Assembly (NCBI RefSeq): GCF_003130705.1
Contig: NZ_CP021354.1
Span: 5,704,001-5,768,000, forward strand
From: Rhodococcus oxybenzonivorans
Lineage (GTDB): Bacteria > Actinomycetota > Actinomycetes > Mycobacteriales > Mycobacteriaceae
Direction: 5' to 3'
Length of the DNA stretch: 64,000 bases
The position numbers were made by a program, and so were the translations under genes. Below the pieces are notes generated by a model. The model was given only the letters and a program-made list of their open reading frames with translations, ran no database searches and was not told the DNA's origin. Shown piece after piece: positions 42,511 to 50,840 of this stretch; the stretch's first letter is position 1; each line of letters starts with the position of its first letter.

Positions 42511-44010
42511 TCACGCGAAGCGGAAGTGCCCCTCTTCCGAGACCGAGACGTGCTGACCGGCAATATCGACCTCGGTGAGGGTGACGAGATCCTCGGCGTC
42601 CGTGGTGACCGCGAGGGTCCGCTCCCCCGTCGCGGTGCGGGCCGCGAGGAAACCGCGCTCCGGGGAGCCGTCGCGGCCGTACACCACAGTCCACGATTCC
42701 GCCGACGCCCTGCCCGCGTAGGACAACAGCGCTCTCGTCGTGCGCTGCGCATCGACCTCGGCCTGCACGTCCAGACGCTTGAACCCGCCGACGGGAGGTT
42801 CGGTCCGGTACACGCCCATGGCGTGCTTGGTGAGGTAACCACTGTTGGCGGTCACCAAACCGTACGATCCCGGAGATTCGCGCAACCGCGTCGCCATCGT
42901 CGCAATCGAGTGGCTGACATAGTTGTTCCACGGCCCACCGCCGAACGTCAACCCACCGGTCACCGTCAGCGGCCGGCCGGGATCATCGAGCGCGAGCCCC
43001 AACTCCTTCGCCGCGACCTGCACCGCCGAGGGGAAGCACGAGTACACGTCGACGTACGCAACCTCGTCCAGTCCGATACCGGCGAGATCGAGGGCCCTCG
43101 CCCCCGCGATGCGTATTGCCGGGGAGCCGTCGAGTGCCTCACGTTCGGCGATCGCGTACGTATCGTGCGACTCGGTGCCGGACTGCGGAAACACCCAATT
43201 CTCCTGCGGGATACCAAGTCGTGTCGCGGTCTCGACCGAGCACATCAGCAGCACCGCGCTCTGATCGACCATGTTGTTCGAATTGAGCAGCTTGGTATAG
43301 GGCGTGGAGATCATCCGGTTGTCGGGCGACGGCGTCGAGATCTCCGCAGCGGTGTATTCGCGCTGCACCCACGCGTTCGGATTCGTCGCCGCGATCTTGC
43401 TGAACCGCGACCACAACCCACCGACGACCTCCCGATGCTCCTCGAGTGAACGTCCCGCCGATACTCGCAGCGCCTGCTCGAACAGCGGATAGACATACGA
43501 GGGCCGATCCAGACCGATGCGGCGTTCACTCTCTGCCGCCATCGGCACGTCGGTGACCAGGATGTCAGCGGCGGGCACCGACTCGTCCTGCACCGTCCAG
43601 TCGGGGCGCAGCTTCTGTGCCCGCAACTTGGTGCGGGTCCGCCACGATTCGGCGCCGCCGATGAGCACGACATCGGCTCGCCCGGCGGCGATGTCCTCGG
43701 CAGCCCCGTTGACGAGCACCTGCGGCGTGCTTCCGCCGTTACCGGAGTAGCCGGTGTGTTGCACGGTCGCGCCGATCCGCGCACCCACGAGCGCGCCCGG
43801 ATCGCGGTAACGCCACGACAGCAGCCCGACCACCCGGACGGAATCGACGAGTTCGAGCAGGCGCGTCGATCCCGCGTCGGCAGCGGCTGCACGCGCCGCG
43901 CGCACCATCAGATCGACGGGCTCCACGCCGCCCTCGCGTTCGCTGGTCTGGCCGGTACCAACCAGGACCGGGGTTCTCGGGTCCAGACTTGTTTTCGACT
44001 GCAGGGTCAC
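42511..44010 (-). CDS. Thiolase-like protein with C-terminal extension (TLP1-like)
   Basis: 499 residues. A thiolase fold of about 390 residues (LVGTGQTSEREGGVEPVDLM, VVLIGGAESWRTRTK, YSCFPSAVQVAAKELGL, GGGPWNNY with a following His) is extended by a C-terminal domain of about 80 residues (AESWTVVYGRDGSPERGFLAART) found in thiolase-like protein type 1. The nucleophilic Cys is missing: the segment reads YSGNGGSTPQ. So this is a third Cys-less thiolase homologue in the cluster. Start overlaps the LLM stop (ATGA). Confidence 0.85.
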   Translation of the reverse strand: MTLQSKTSLDPRTPVLVGTGQTSEREGGVEPVDLMVRAARAAAADAGSTRLLELVDSVRVVGLLSWRYRDPGALVGARIGATVQHTGYSGNGGSTPQVLVNGAAEDIAAGRADVVLIGGAESWRTRTKLRAQKLRPDWTVQDESVPAADILVTDVPMAAESERRIGLDRPSYVYPLFEQALRVSAGRSLEEHREVVGGLWSRFSKIAATNPNAWVQREYTAAEISTPSPDNRMISTPYTKLLNSNNMVDQSAVLLMCSVETATRLGIPQENWVFPQSGTESHDTYAIAEREALDGSPAIRIAGARALDLAGIGLDEVAYVDVYSCFPSAVQVAAKELGLALDDPGRPLTVTGGLTFGGGPWNNYVSHSIATMATRLRESPGSYGLVTANSGYLTKHAMGVYRTEPPVGGFKRLDVQAEVDAQRTTRALLSYAGRASAESWTVVYGRDGSPERGFLAARTATGERTLAVTTDAEDLVTLTEVDIAGQHVSVSEEGHFRFA

Positions 44011-45044
44011 GACTGCACCGCCGCGAGGATGCGCTCACGGTTCTCCGGCTTGGGCCACCCACCGAGAATGAGAGTGGTCAGACACGTGTTCTTCCACTTG
44101 GTTTCGATCTCTTCGATGATCTTGTCCGCGGGACCGATCAGCGCAACATCCTCGACCATCGCGGTGGGGACGGCCTGGGCCGCAAGGTCGGGCCGACCGC
44201 TCAGGTACAGCTCCTGGATTTCGGCGCAGACCTCGCCCCAACCCATGCGCGCGAACACGTCGTTGTGGAAATTGGCGCCCTTGGCGCCCATGCCGCCGGC
44301 ATACAACGCGACCGTCGGCTTGAGCCGGGAGGCGGCTTTTTCCACGTCGTCGTTCTCGACGAGCCAGCACACGTTCGCGATCTCGAAGTCCTCGGCGGTG
44401 CGGCGAGCTCCATCCCGTGCGAAGCCTTCGGCCAGTGCCTTGCGGTAGAACTCGTCGCTCTTGGGCGAGAACCACAGCGGCGTCCAGCCATCGGCGATCT
44501 CGGCGGCCAACGCCACATTTTTCGGACCTTCGGCGCCCATGTAGACAGGGACATCTTCCCGCAGGGGATGGACGATCGACTTCAGTGGCTTGCCCAAGCC
44601 GGAACCGTCCTGGACGGGAAGCTGGTAGTGCCGCCCCGAGTAGGTCACCGGCTTCTCGCGCGCCCACACCTGCCGCATGATCTCGATGTACTCGCGGGTG
44701 CGTTCGAGAGGCCGCGGGTAGGGCTGCCCGTACCAGCCCTCGACGACCTGCGGTCCGGACGCACCGATGCCGATGATCACGCGACCACCGCTGAGATGAT
44801 CGAGAGTCAGCGCGGCCATTGCCAGCGCCGTCGGAGTGCGCGCCGACATCTGGCACACCGAAGTACCGAGCTTGATCGTCGAGGTCTGCGCTCCCCACCA
44901 CGCGAGCGGTGTCAGTGCGTCGGAGCCGTACGTCTCGGCGGTCCAGAAGCTGTCGACGCCGAGGGCCTCGGCCTCGGCGAGCATTCTTTCGACATTGCGC
45001 GGCGGGCCCGATCCCCAATACCCTGCGGCGATTCCCACTCTCAT
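44007..45044 (-). CDS. LLM class F420-dependent oxidoreductase
   Basis: 345 residues from the ATG at 45044; a GTG four codons earlier is possible. MRVGIAAGYWGSGPPRNVERM and DSFWTAETYGSDALTPLAWWGAQT are typical of the actinobacterial F420 luciferase-like family; GRVIIGIGASGPQVVEGWYG and YMGAEGPKNVALAAEIADGW complete the barrel. It should use F420 rather than FMN, in contrast to the enzyme at 31533. Middle gene of the crotonase-LLM-thiolase unit. Confidence 0.87.
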   Translation of the reverse strand: MRVGIAAGYWGSGPPRNVERMLAEAEALGVDSFWTAETYGSDALTPLAWWGAQTSTIKLGTSVCQMSARTPTALAMAALTLDHLSGGRVIIGIGASGPQVVEGWYGQPYPRPLERTREYIEIMRQVWAREKPVTYSGRHYQLPVQDGSGLGKPLKSIVHPLREDVPVYMGAEGPKNVALAAEIADGWTPLWFSPKSDEFYRKALAEGFARDGARRTAEDFEIANVCWLVENDDVEKAASRLKPTVALYAGGMGAKGANFHNDVFARMGWGEVCAEIQELYLSGRPDLAAQAVPTAMVEDVALIGPADKIIEEIETKWKNTCLTTLILGGWPKPENRERILAAVQS

Positions 45045-45093
45045 ACTTTTACTCACTGCTTCTCTGTGTGCCGTCGAATCGGTCGGAATGTGG

Positions 45094-45909
45094 TCAGTGG
45101 TTCTGGAACTCGGGCGCGCGCTTTTCGAGGAACGAAACGACGGCCTCCCTGTGATCGCGCGTCAACGAGCTGAGGATCTGGGTGCGGTTTTCGAGGTCGA
45201 TGGCGGCGCGCATGCTGGGAACCTCCAGGTTCGACCACATGACTTCCTTGGTCATCCAGACCCCGAACGGACTGTTCTGCGCGATGGCCTCGGCGGTGTC
45301 CAGTGCCACCTCGAGCACCGTGTCTGCGGGTTCGACGGACGAGGCGAGACCGATGCGTTCGGCCTCGGCGGCGTCGATGGACCGGCCGGTGAGCATGATC
45401 TGCGCCGCCCGGGAGAAGCCGATCATGCGGGGCAGGAGCCAGCTCATTCCGATGTCGCAGTTCGACAGGCCGCGGCGGATGAACGCGGCGTGCAGTACCG
45501 CCGACTCGGACATGATGCGAATGTCCGCCATGAGGGCCAGCGACATGCCGCCCCCGGCTGCCGCACCGTTGACGGCCGCGATGATCGGCGCGCGGGTGCT
45601 GCGGAATGCGTCGACGAGGCCGGCGATGTGCTTCTGCACCCGCAGTCCGAGTTGGGCCCGGCCCTCACCCTCGGTTGCGCCCGGCGGTGTGCCGTATCCG
45701 CGAAGATCGAGACCGGCACAGAAGGCACGGCCTTCACCGGTGAGCACGATCGCGCGGGTGAGCGAATCATCGCGCACCTGGGCGAGCACCTCGTGCAACT
45801 CCTCGATGAGGTCGACATTCATGGCATTGAGCTCGTCCGGGCGATTGAGCCGGATCAGCAGAATGCCCGGCCGCGGCCGCTCGATCAAGATCAGTTTCGC
45901 GTCGGACAT
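45094..45909 (-). CDS. Crotonase-family protein (enoyl-CoA hydratase/isomerase)
   Basis: 271 residues. LIRLNRPDELNAM, TGEGRAFCAGLDLRG (oxyanion hole), AAVNGAAAGGGMSLALMADI and RRGLSNCDIGMSWLLP. The classical hydratase glutamates are replaced by eye alignment (Ser and Phe), while Asp in NCDIG could serve as an acid or base. It may be an isomerase or another crotonase type rather than a hydratase. First gene of its unit, 34 bases behind site 9. Confidence 0.86.
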   Translation of the reverse strand: MSDAKLILIERPRPGILLIRLNRPDELNAMNVDLIEELHEVLAQVRDDSLTRAIVLTGEGRAFCAGLDLRGYGTPPGATEGEGRAQLGLRVQKHIAGLVDAFRSTRAPIIAAVNGAAAGGGMSLALMADIRIMSESAVLHAAFIRRGLSNCDIGMSWLLPRMIGFSRAAQIMLTGRSIDAAEAERIGLASSVEPADTVLEVALDTAEAIAQNSPFGVWMTKEVMWSNLEVPSMRAAIDLENRTQILSSLTRDHREAVVSFLEKRAPEFQNH

Positions 45910-45942
45910 AGTGCTCTCCCAGGGACGAGGTACTCGACAGAC

Positions 45943-45965
45943 GCAGACTAATGGTTTTAGATTAA
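45943..45965. promoter_or_regulatory. Regulon operator, site 9 (divergent crotonase / SDR)
   Basis: GCAGACTA-N7-TAGATTAA. The right arm is perfect and faces the SDR gene, whose start is 45 bases away; the crotonase start is 34 bases away on the other side. Confidence 0.6.
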
Positions 45966-46009
45966 AAGCTCAAGGAACCGAGCCCGGAACACAACCGAAG
46001 GAGTCCACG

Positions 46010-46840
46010 ATGACGAACCTCGACGGCAAGGTCGCCGTGGTGACAGGAGCCGCGAGCGGAATCGGCGCAGCCACGGCCCGCACGTTCGCCGAACGCGGAG
46101 CCCGCGTCGTCGTGGCCGACATCGACGACCCGCGGGGCCAGGCCGTCGCCGCCGGCCTCGGCGACCGTGGCGCCTACCTGCACACCGATGTACGCACCGA
46201 GGCCGACGTCGAGGCCGCGGTCGCACTGGCCGTCGATCGGTTCGGCCGGCTCGACTGCATGGTCAACAACGCCGGCCGGGTGGGCGCGTGGACCTTCCTC
46301 GAGGACACATCGCTCGACGAGTGGGAGAACGGGTTCGCGATGCTCGCTCGCAGTGCGTTCCTCGGGACCAAGCATGCCGCGCGCGTGATGCGCGATCAGG
46401 GGTCGGGCAGCATCATCAATGTGTCGAGCGTGGCAGGCGTCCGTACCGGATTCGGACCGCACCCGTACAGCGCCGCGAAAGCCGCAGTGCTGCAACTGAC
46501 CCGAACCGCCGCCGTGGAGCTGGCCGAATACCGGATCCGAGTCAACGCACTGATCCCCGGAGGTGTCGCCACCCGCATCGTCGGCCACGGCGCCGGCCTC
46601 GAGGACGACGCGCTCGACCGCAGCGTCGATGCCGTGCGGCGCAGCCTGACGAACTTCCAGCCCATTCCCCGCGCCGGTGAGCCGGAAGACCTCGCACAAG
46701 CCGCCGCCTACCTCGCCTCCGACGACTCCACGTTCGTCACCGGACAGTCCCTCGGGGTCGACGGTGGGTTGACACTGGGCAAGAAGTGGCCGTCCAACTA
46801 CCGGGAAGAGGCGAAGGCTGCGTCGACGTTGCTCCAATAG
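46010..46840 (+). CDS. Short-chain dehydrogenase/reductase
   Basis: 276-residue classical SDR from the ATG at 46010 (GAAGGAG six bases upstream). TGAASGIGAATA, VADID after strand 2 (NAD preference), NNAG, NVSSVAG, YSAAK and LIPGGVATRI. Resembles 2,5-dichloro-2,5-cyclohexadiene-diol or 3-alpha-hydroxysteroid type dehydrogenases in general pattern only. A dihydrodiol made by a Rieske dioxygenase would be a fitting substrate, but this is inference. Confidence 0.9.
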   Translation: MTNLDGKVAVVTGAASGIGAATARTFAERGARVVVADIDDPRGQAVAAGLGDRGAYLHTDVRTEADVEAAVALAVDRFGRLDCMVNNAGRVGAWTFLEDTSLDEWENGFAMLARSAFLGTKHAARVMRDQGSGSIINVSSVAGVRTGFGPHPYSAAKAAVLQLTRTAAVELAEYRIRVNALIPGGVATRIVGHGAGLEDDALDRSVDAVRRSLTNFQPIPRAGEPEDLAQAAAYLASDDSTFVTGQSLGVDGGLTLGKKWPSNYREEAKAASTLLQ

Positions 46841-46841
46841 A

Positions 46842-46864
46842 CAATTCTAAAGTTAATAGGTTAA
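46842..46864. promoter_or_regulatory. Regulon operator, site 10 (before MHS-type MFS gene)
   Basis: CAATTCTA-N7-TAGGTTAA, starting one base after the SDR stop and ending 61 bases before the transporter start. It shows that the transporter gene has its own promoter within the pair. Confidence 0.6.
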
Positions 46865-46925
46865 TGTGGCCTGCGTCACTCATGATTCGGGCACTTCGCC
46901 CAGCACTCACAACGCGAGGTTTCGC

Positions 46926-48287
46926 ATGACCGAACGTACGACCACAGCAGCGGAAATCTCCGTGGATGCAGACTCCGGACCCTCCCGCGCGGACTCACGA
47001 CGCGCAAGTCGCGCCGCCTTCGTCGGCACCCTGCTCGAATATTACGACTTCAGCCTCTACGCCTCGGCCGCGTCGGTGGTCTTCGCCTCCGTGTTCTTCA
47101 CCGGCTCGAGCCCCCTATTGGGGACGCTGCAGGCGGTCGGCACTTTCGCGGTCGGATTCTTGGTCCGTCCGGTGGGCGGGGTGATCCTCGGCAGCCTCGG
47201 CGACCGCATCGGCCGAAAACGAATTCTCGTCTTCACCCTCGTCCTGATGGGTGTCGCTACGCTGCTCGTCGGCCTGCTGCCGAGTTACGCCCAGATCGGC
47301 TGGCTCGCACCGGCTCTGTTGGTGTTCCTCCGAATCCTGCAGGGCATCGGCGCCAGCGGTGAGTACGGCGGCGCGGCTCTGGTCGCCGTCGAATTCTCGC
47401 CCGCGAAGAAGAAGGGATTGATGGGCTCCTTGCCCGGCATGGGTGCGGCGCTCGGCGGCGTGCTCGGCACGCTGTCTCTGCTGACGGTGTCATCCCTGAT
47501 GTCCCCGGAAAGTTTCCTCGCCTGGGGCTGGCGTATCCCGTTCCTGTGCAGCGTCGTCATCCTCGCCTACGGCCTGTGGTTACGCCGCAGCCTGCCCGAA
47601 ACACCCGCATTCCGGGCGATCGAGGAAAGCGACACGGTTTCGAAAACGCCGATCTTCGATGTGATCCGGCAGCAGCCGCGCGCACTTCTGACCGTGCTCG
47701 TGATGACCATCGGTCAGACCGGCATCGGCTACTTCTACATTGTGTTCATGGGCACCTTCGGCAAGAATCAGCTGGGCTTCGGCGGCACCGAGGTCCTGAT
47801 CGGCCTGATCGCCGCGCAGCTCGCGAATGCCATTCTGATCCCGATGTTCGGTTCCCTGTCGGACCGGGTCGGCCGAGCACCGGTGATCATGTTCGGATTC
47901 CTGTACAGCGCCGTGTTCGCTTGGGTCGGCATCTCGCTGTTGTCGGGCGTCGGAACACCCCCGCTGCTGTACTGGGTGGTCATGGCGGCAGGCAACGGCA
48001 TCGGAGTCGCCGCCATTTTCGGTCCGATGGGCGCCTACGTCATCGAGCTGTTCCACACGCAGCACGCCTACAGTGGCCTCGGTCTCGGCCGTGAGGCCGG
48101 CAACGCTCTCGGCGCGGCGTTCGTTCCGGTCATCGCGGTAGCCTTGGCATTCGACGACACCACGGTATGGCTAAGCCTCCTGATCTGTGTGGTTTCGCTG
48201 CTCGGATTCGGGGCAACCGTCCTGTCTCGTTCCCGCTCGTCGTCCGCGGTGAAGCGGGACGACGACAGAACGCCGGTCACTGCCTAG
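46926..48287 (+). CDS. MFS transporter, metabolite/H+ symporter (MHS) type
   Basis: 453 residues from the ATG at 46926 (GAGG upstream). FVGTLLEYYDFSLYASAASVV is the helix 1 signature of the MHS family (shikimate, alpha-ketoglutarate and ProP carriers), with GSLGDRIGRKRIL as motif A and RILQGIGASGEYGGA in helix 4. 12 helices. Likely takes up a carboxylate. Fourth transporter of the cluster and of a different family from the other three. Confidence 0.9.
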   Translation: MTERTTTAAEISVDADSGPSRADSRRASRAAFVGTLLEYYDFSLYASAASVVFASVFFTGSSPLLGTLQAVGTFAVGFLVRPVGGVILGSLGDRIGRKRILVFTLVLMGVATLLVGLLPSYAQIGWLAPALLVFLRILQGIGASGEYGGAALVAVEFSPAKKKGLMGSLPGMGAALGGVLGTLSLLTVSSLMSPESFLAWGWRIPFLCSVVILAYGLWLRRSLPETPAFRAIEESDTVSKTPIFDVIRQQPRALLTVLVMTIGQTGIGYFYIVFMGTFGKNQLGFGGTEVLIGLIAAQLANAILIPMFGSLSDRVGRAPVIMFGFLYSAVFAWVGISLLSGVGTPPLLYWVVMAAGNGIGVAAIFGPMGAYVIELFHTQHAYSGLGLGREAGNALGAAFVPVIAVALAFDDTTVWLSLLICVVSLLGFGATVLSRSRSSSAVKRDDDRTPVTA

Positions 48288-48307
48288 CGACAGCACCGCT
48301 CGAGGCA

Positions 48308-48336
48308 CGGGCTCCGATCCACCGGATCGGAGCCCG
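48308..48336 (+). terminator. Terminator after MHS transporter
   Basis: 13-bp perfect stem CGGGCTCCGATCC (48308-48320), loop ACC, GGATCGGAGCCCG (48324-48336), then TTTCG. Confidence 0.8.
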
Positions 48337-48373
48337 TTTCGCATTCCGGGAGCGAATGGCCAGACAGCAGGAA

Positions 48374-48407
48374 ACCGCCCACCGGACTGGCTCTGCCGGT
48401 GGGCGGT
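48374..48407 (-). terminator. Terminator for the leftward SDR gene
   Basis: 12-bp perfect stem ACCGCCCACCGG (48374-48385) and CCGGTGGGCGGT (48396-48407) with a 10-base loop. Read on the minus strand it is followed by TTTCCTG, and it lies 18 bases past the SDR stop. Confidence 0.75.
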
Positions 48408-48425
48408 CTCAGCTGTATTCGACGG

Positions 48426-49166
48426 TCACACCCCGACGGGGCCACCTCGCCACACACCGATCTCCTCGCCGGAGACGTCGGCGGCGTTGTCGCTCACCAG
48501 GAACGAGATGGTGGAGGCGATCGACTCGGGCGGAATGGAGGGCCAGTGCTTGGTCAGGGCTTCGACCCCCGCCTCGCCCCCCGACGCCACGATGTCGGTA
48601 GCGACGAAGCCCGGCATCACACAGTTGACCGTGATCCCGCGACGGGCAACCTCGAGTGCCATCGACTTGGCCATTCCCACCAGCCCGGCCTTGGCCGCGG
48701 AGTAGGCGCTCATCCCGGGGGACGGGCGCCGTCCGCCTGACGGGCTGTTGACGAAGATGACTCGGCCCCAACCGGATTCATACATCGCTGGTAACGCGAA
48801 GTGGGTGCAGTAGAACGCACCATTGAGGTTGACTGCGATCACTTCGTCGAAATCTTCCGGGCTCTGCTTCCGGGCCGCACCGGCCTTGTTCATGCCCGCG
48901 TTGTTGACCACCACGGTAGGGGCGCCCAATTGGACGGTGGTGTCGGCGATGAGCCGCTCGGCCTCGGCGGCCTGTGAAATGTCGGCTCGGATCGCCACAG
49001 CACGTCCACCGTCGGCGACTATCTTTGCGGCCACTTCCTCGGCATCGCGCGCACTCCGCGAGTAATTCACCGCAACAGCGAATCCGTCGGCGGCAAGTCG
49101 GCGCGAGATGGCCGCGCCGATTCCGCGGCCACCACCGGTGACCAGAGCGACCTTGGGTGAGTCCAC
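48426..49166 (-). CDS. Short-chain dehydrogenase/reductase (FabG/acetoacetyl-CoA reductase-like)
   Basis: 246 residues. TGGGRGIGAAIS, NYSRSARDAEE after strand 2 (NADP preference), NNAGMNKAG, NSPSGG at the catalytic Ser, YSAAKAGLVGM and PGFVATD. Close in pattern to 3-oxoacyl reductases. It begins 7 bases after the ligase stop and so is in the same unit; it probably acts on a CoA-thioester intermediate. Confidence 0.88.
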   Translation of the reverse strand: MDSPKVALVTGGGRGIGAAISRRLAADGFAVAVNYSRSARDAEEVAAKIVADGGRAVAIRADISQAAEAERLIADTTVQLGAPTVVVNNAGMNKAGAARKQSPEDFDEVIAVNLNGAFYCTHFALPAMYESGWGRVIFVNSPSGGRRPSPGMSAYSAAKAGLVGMAKSMALEVARRGITVNCVMPGFVATDIVASGGEAGVEALTKHWPSIPPESIASTISFLVSDNAADVSGEEIGVWRGGPVGV

Positions 49167-49173
49167 GGCTCGA

Positions 49174-50697
49174 TCACCGAACCTTGTCGTAGTTGTCGGG
49201 CACGTCCGCGAAGGCGTCGCGCAGCTGGCGCTTGGCGATCTTCCCGCTGGGCATCCGGGGCAGGGGTTCGTCCATGAAGACGATGTACCGCGGCACCTTG
49301 TAGTCGGCGAGACGCTCGTTGCAGAAACCGACCACTTCGGATTCCTTCATCTCGATGGTGGTCCGGACCAGCGCGGCCGGGGTCTCCCCGAACTTGGCGT
49401 CGGGAACGCTGATCACCGCGACCTCCTCGACCCCGGGAATCTGATTGATAACGGCCTCGATCTCGGCGGGTGAGATGTTCAGACCACCGGAGATGATCAT
49501 GTCCTTGAGGCGATCGACGAACGTGAGATAACCGTTCTCGTCGAGCTTGCCGAGGTCACCGGTTTGGAGCCAGCCATCGATCAGAGCCGACCGGGTCGCG
49601 TCCTCGTTGCGCCAGTATCCCGGCATCATGCCCGGGCCGCGCAACAGAATCTGCCCGGTTTCGTTGGGGGGAAGGTCATTACCCTCGGCATCGACAACGC
49701 GAATCTTGGTGAAGATGCCACCCCAGCCGCACTTGTCGGGATGCTCGGCTGCCTCCTCGCGCGGCATCGCGGTCGCGGATCCGCCGATCTCGGTCTGACC
49801 GTAGATCTGTCGCAGCGACACTCCCTGGGCTTGCCATTTGTGCAGCAGGTCGACGGGTACGCGTGCGCCACCGACGTGTGCGGTGACCATGTGGCTCAAG
49901 TCCGCGTCGGTGAACCCGGGCGCTTTCGCGATTTGCTCGAAAAGGATCGGCGGCCCCGTCAGGGTGTTGGCCTTGTCCTCGGCCAATATGCGCAGCGTTT
50001 TCGCCGGATCGAATCCCGGCTGCAGGAACAGGGTTCCGCCGTGAAGGACGACGCGCGAGATACCCCAGATGATGCCGGCAGCGGTGAACAGGGGCAGCAC
50101 CAGCACCGGGCGCAGGTTGTTCGGCTGAATCGGTTCCATCAAGTGCCATTCGTGCATTTCGCCGGCGACGGTGGCGTGGGTGAAAATGACGCCTTTCGGC
50201 TTGCCGGTGGTGCCGCTGGTGAACACGATGGCGGTGGGAGTGTCGAGGTCGACCACCGGAGTGCGGTATTTCGCATGATCGCTGCCCCGCAGCGGACGCA
50301 CATCCTTCTCGAACACTGCGATCGAAAAGGTGTTGCGTGCCTGCTGGACTTCTTCGAGGCGCGGCAGCAGCGCCTCCTCGCAGTAGACGACGGTGGGTTC
50401 ACAGTCCTCGACGAGGGTGATGAGCTCGCCGGCGAGCATGCGCTGGTTGAAACCGACCGCGATGGCACCGACCTTCATGGCAGCGAGCGAGGCCACCGCC
50501 CACTCGAGGCTGTTGGCACCGAGGAAGCTCACCCGATCACCGGGCACGACACCGCGCGATTCGAGGTCGTGGGCGACCCCGTCGGCCCATGCGGCCAGCT
50601 CTGCGTAGGTGACGGCGTCGCCGTCGAAGTCGATCGCGGTCAGATCCGGCTTCGACCGGGACCAGTAGGTCAAAGCGTCTACCACAGTGCCGCTCAT
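49174..50697 (-). CDS. Acyl-CoA ligase (class I adenylate-forming enzyme, paralogue of 8764-10281)
   Basis: 507 residues. Start ATG at 50697 with GGAGG five bases upstream. FTSGTTGKPKGV (about residue 160), YGQTEIGG, TGDLGKLDENGYL, DRLKDMI and the C-terminal LPRMPSGKIAKRQL with the catalytic Lys. It differs from the 8764 paralogue in the acyl pocket region. It lies in the regulon (site 11), so it is the likely activating enzyme for the pathway acid. Confidence 0.93.
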   Translation of the reverse strand: MSGTVVDALTYWSRSKPDLTAIDFDGDAVTYAELAAWADGVAHDLESRGVVPGDRVSFLGANSLEWAVASLAAMKVGAIAVGFNQRMLAGELITLVEDCEPTVVYCEEALLPRLEEVQQARNTFSIAVFEKDVRPLRGSDHAKYRTPVVDLDTPTAIVFTSGTTGKPKGVIFTHATVAGEMHEWHLMEPIQPNNLRPVLVLPLFTAAGIIWGISRVVLHGGTLFLQPGFDPAKTLRILAEDKANTLTGPPILFEQIAKAPGFTDADLSHMVTAHVGGARVPVDLLHKWQAQGVSLRQIYGQTEIGGSATAMPREEAAEHPDKCGWGGIFTKIRVVDAEGNDLPPNETGQILLRGPGMMPGYWRNEDATRSALIDGWLQTGDLGKLDENGYLTFVDRLKDMIISGGLNISPAEIEAVINQIPGVEEVAVISVPDAKFGETPAALVRTTIEMKESEVVGFCNERLADYKVPRYIVFMDEPLPRMPSGKIAKRQLRDAFADVPDNYDKVR

Positions 50698-50806
50698 GTA
50701 AGCCTCCAAGAGTTGTCATCGATCGCGGGGGTGCTCGGCGGCGAGCACGGCGCACCGTGCTGTGTCTTCGGCCTCCCGGAGAGAGCCGTACGTCACATCC
50801 GCCTGT

Positions 50807-50829
50807 TAAATCTAAAGGTCGTTGTTTAC
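50807..50829. promoter_or_regulatory. Regulon operator, site 11 (before ligase-SDR unit)
   Basis: TAAATCTA-N7-TTGTTTAC. Left arm perfect, right arm degenerate. 110 bases before the ligase start. Confidence 0.55.
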
Positions 50830-50840
50830 TGTGGCAAGTA

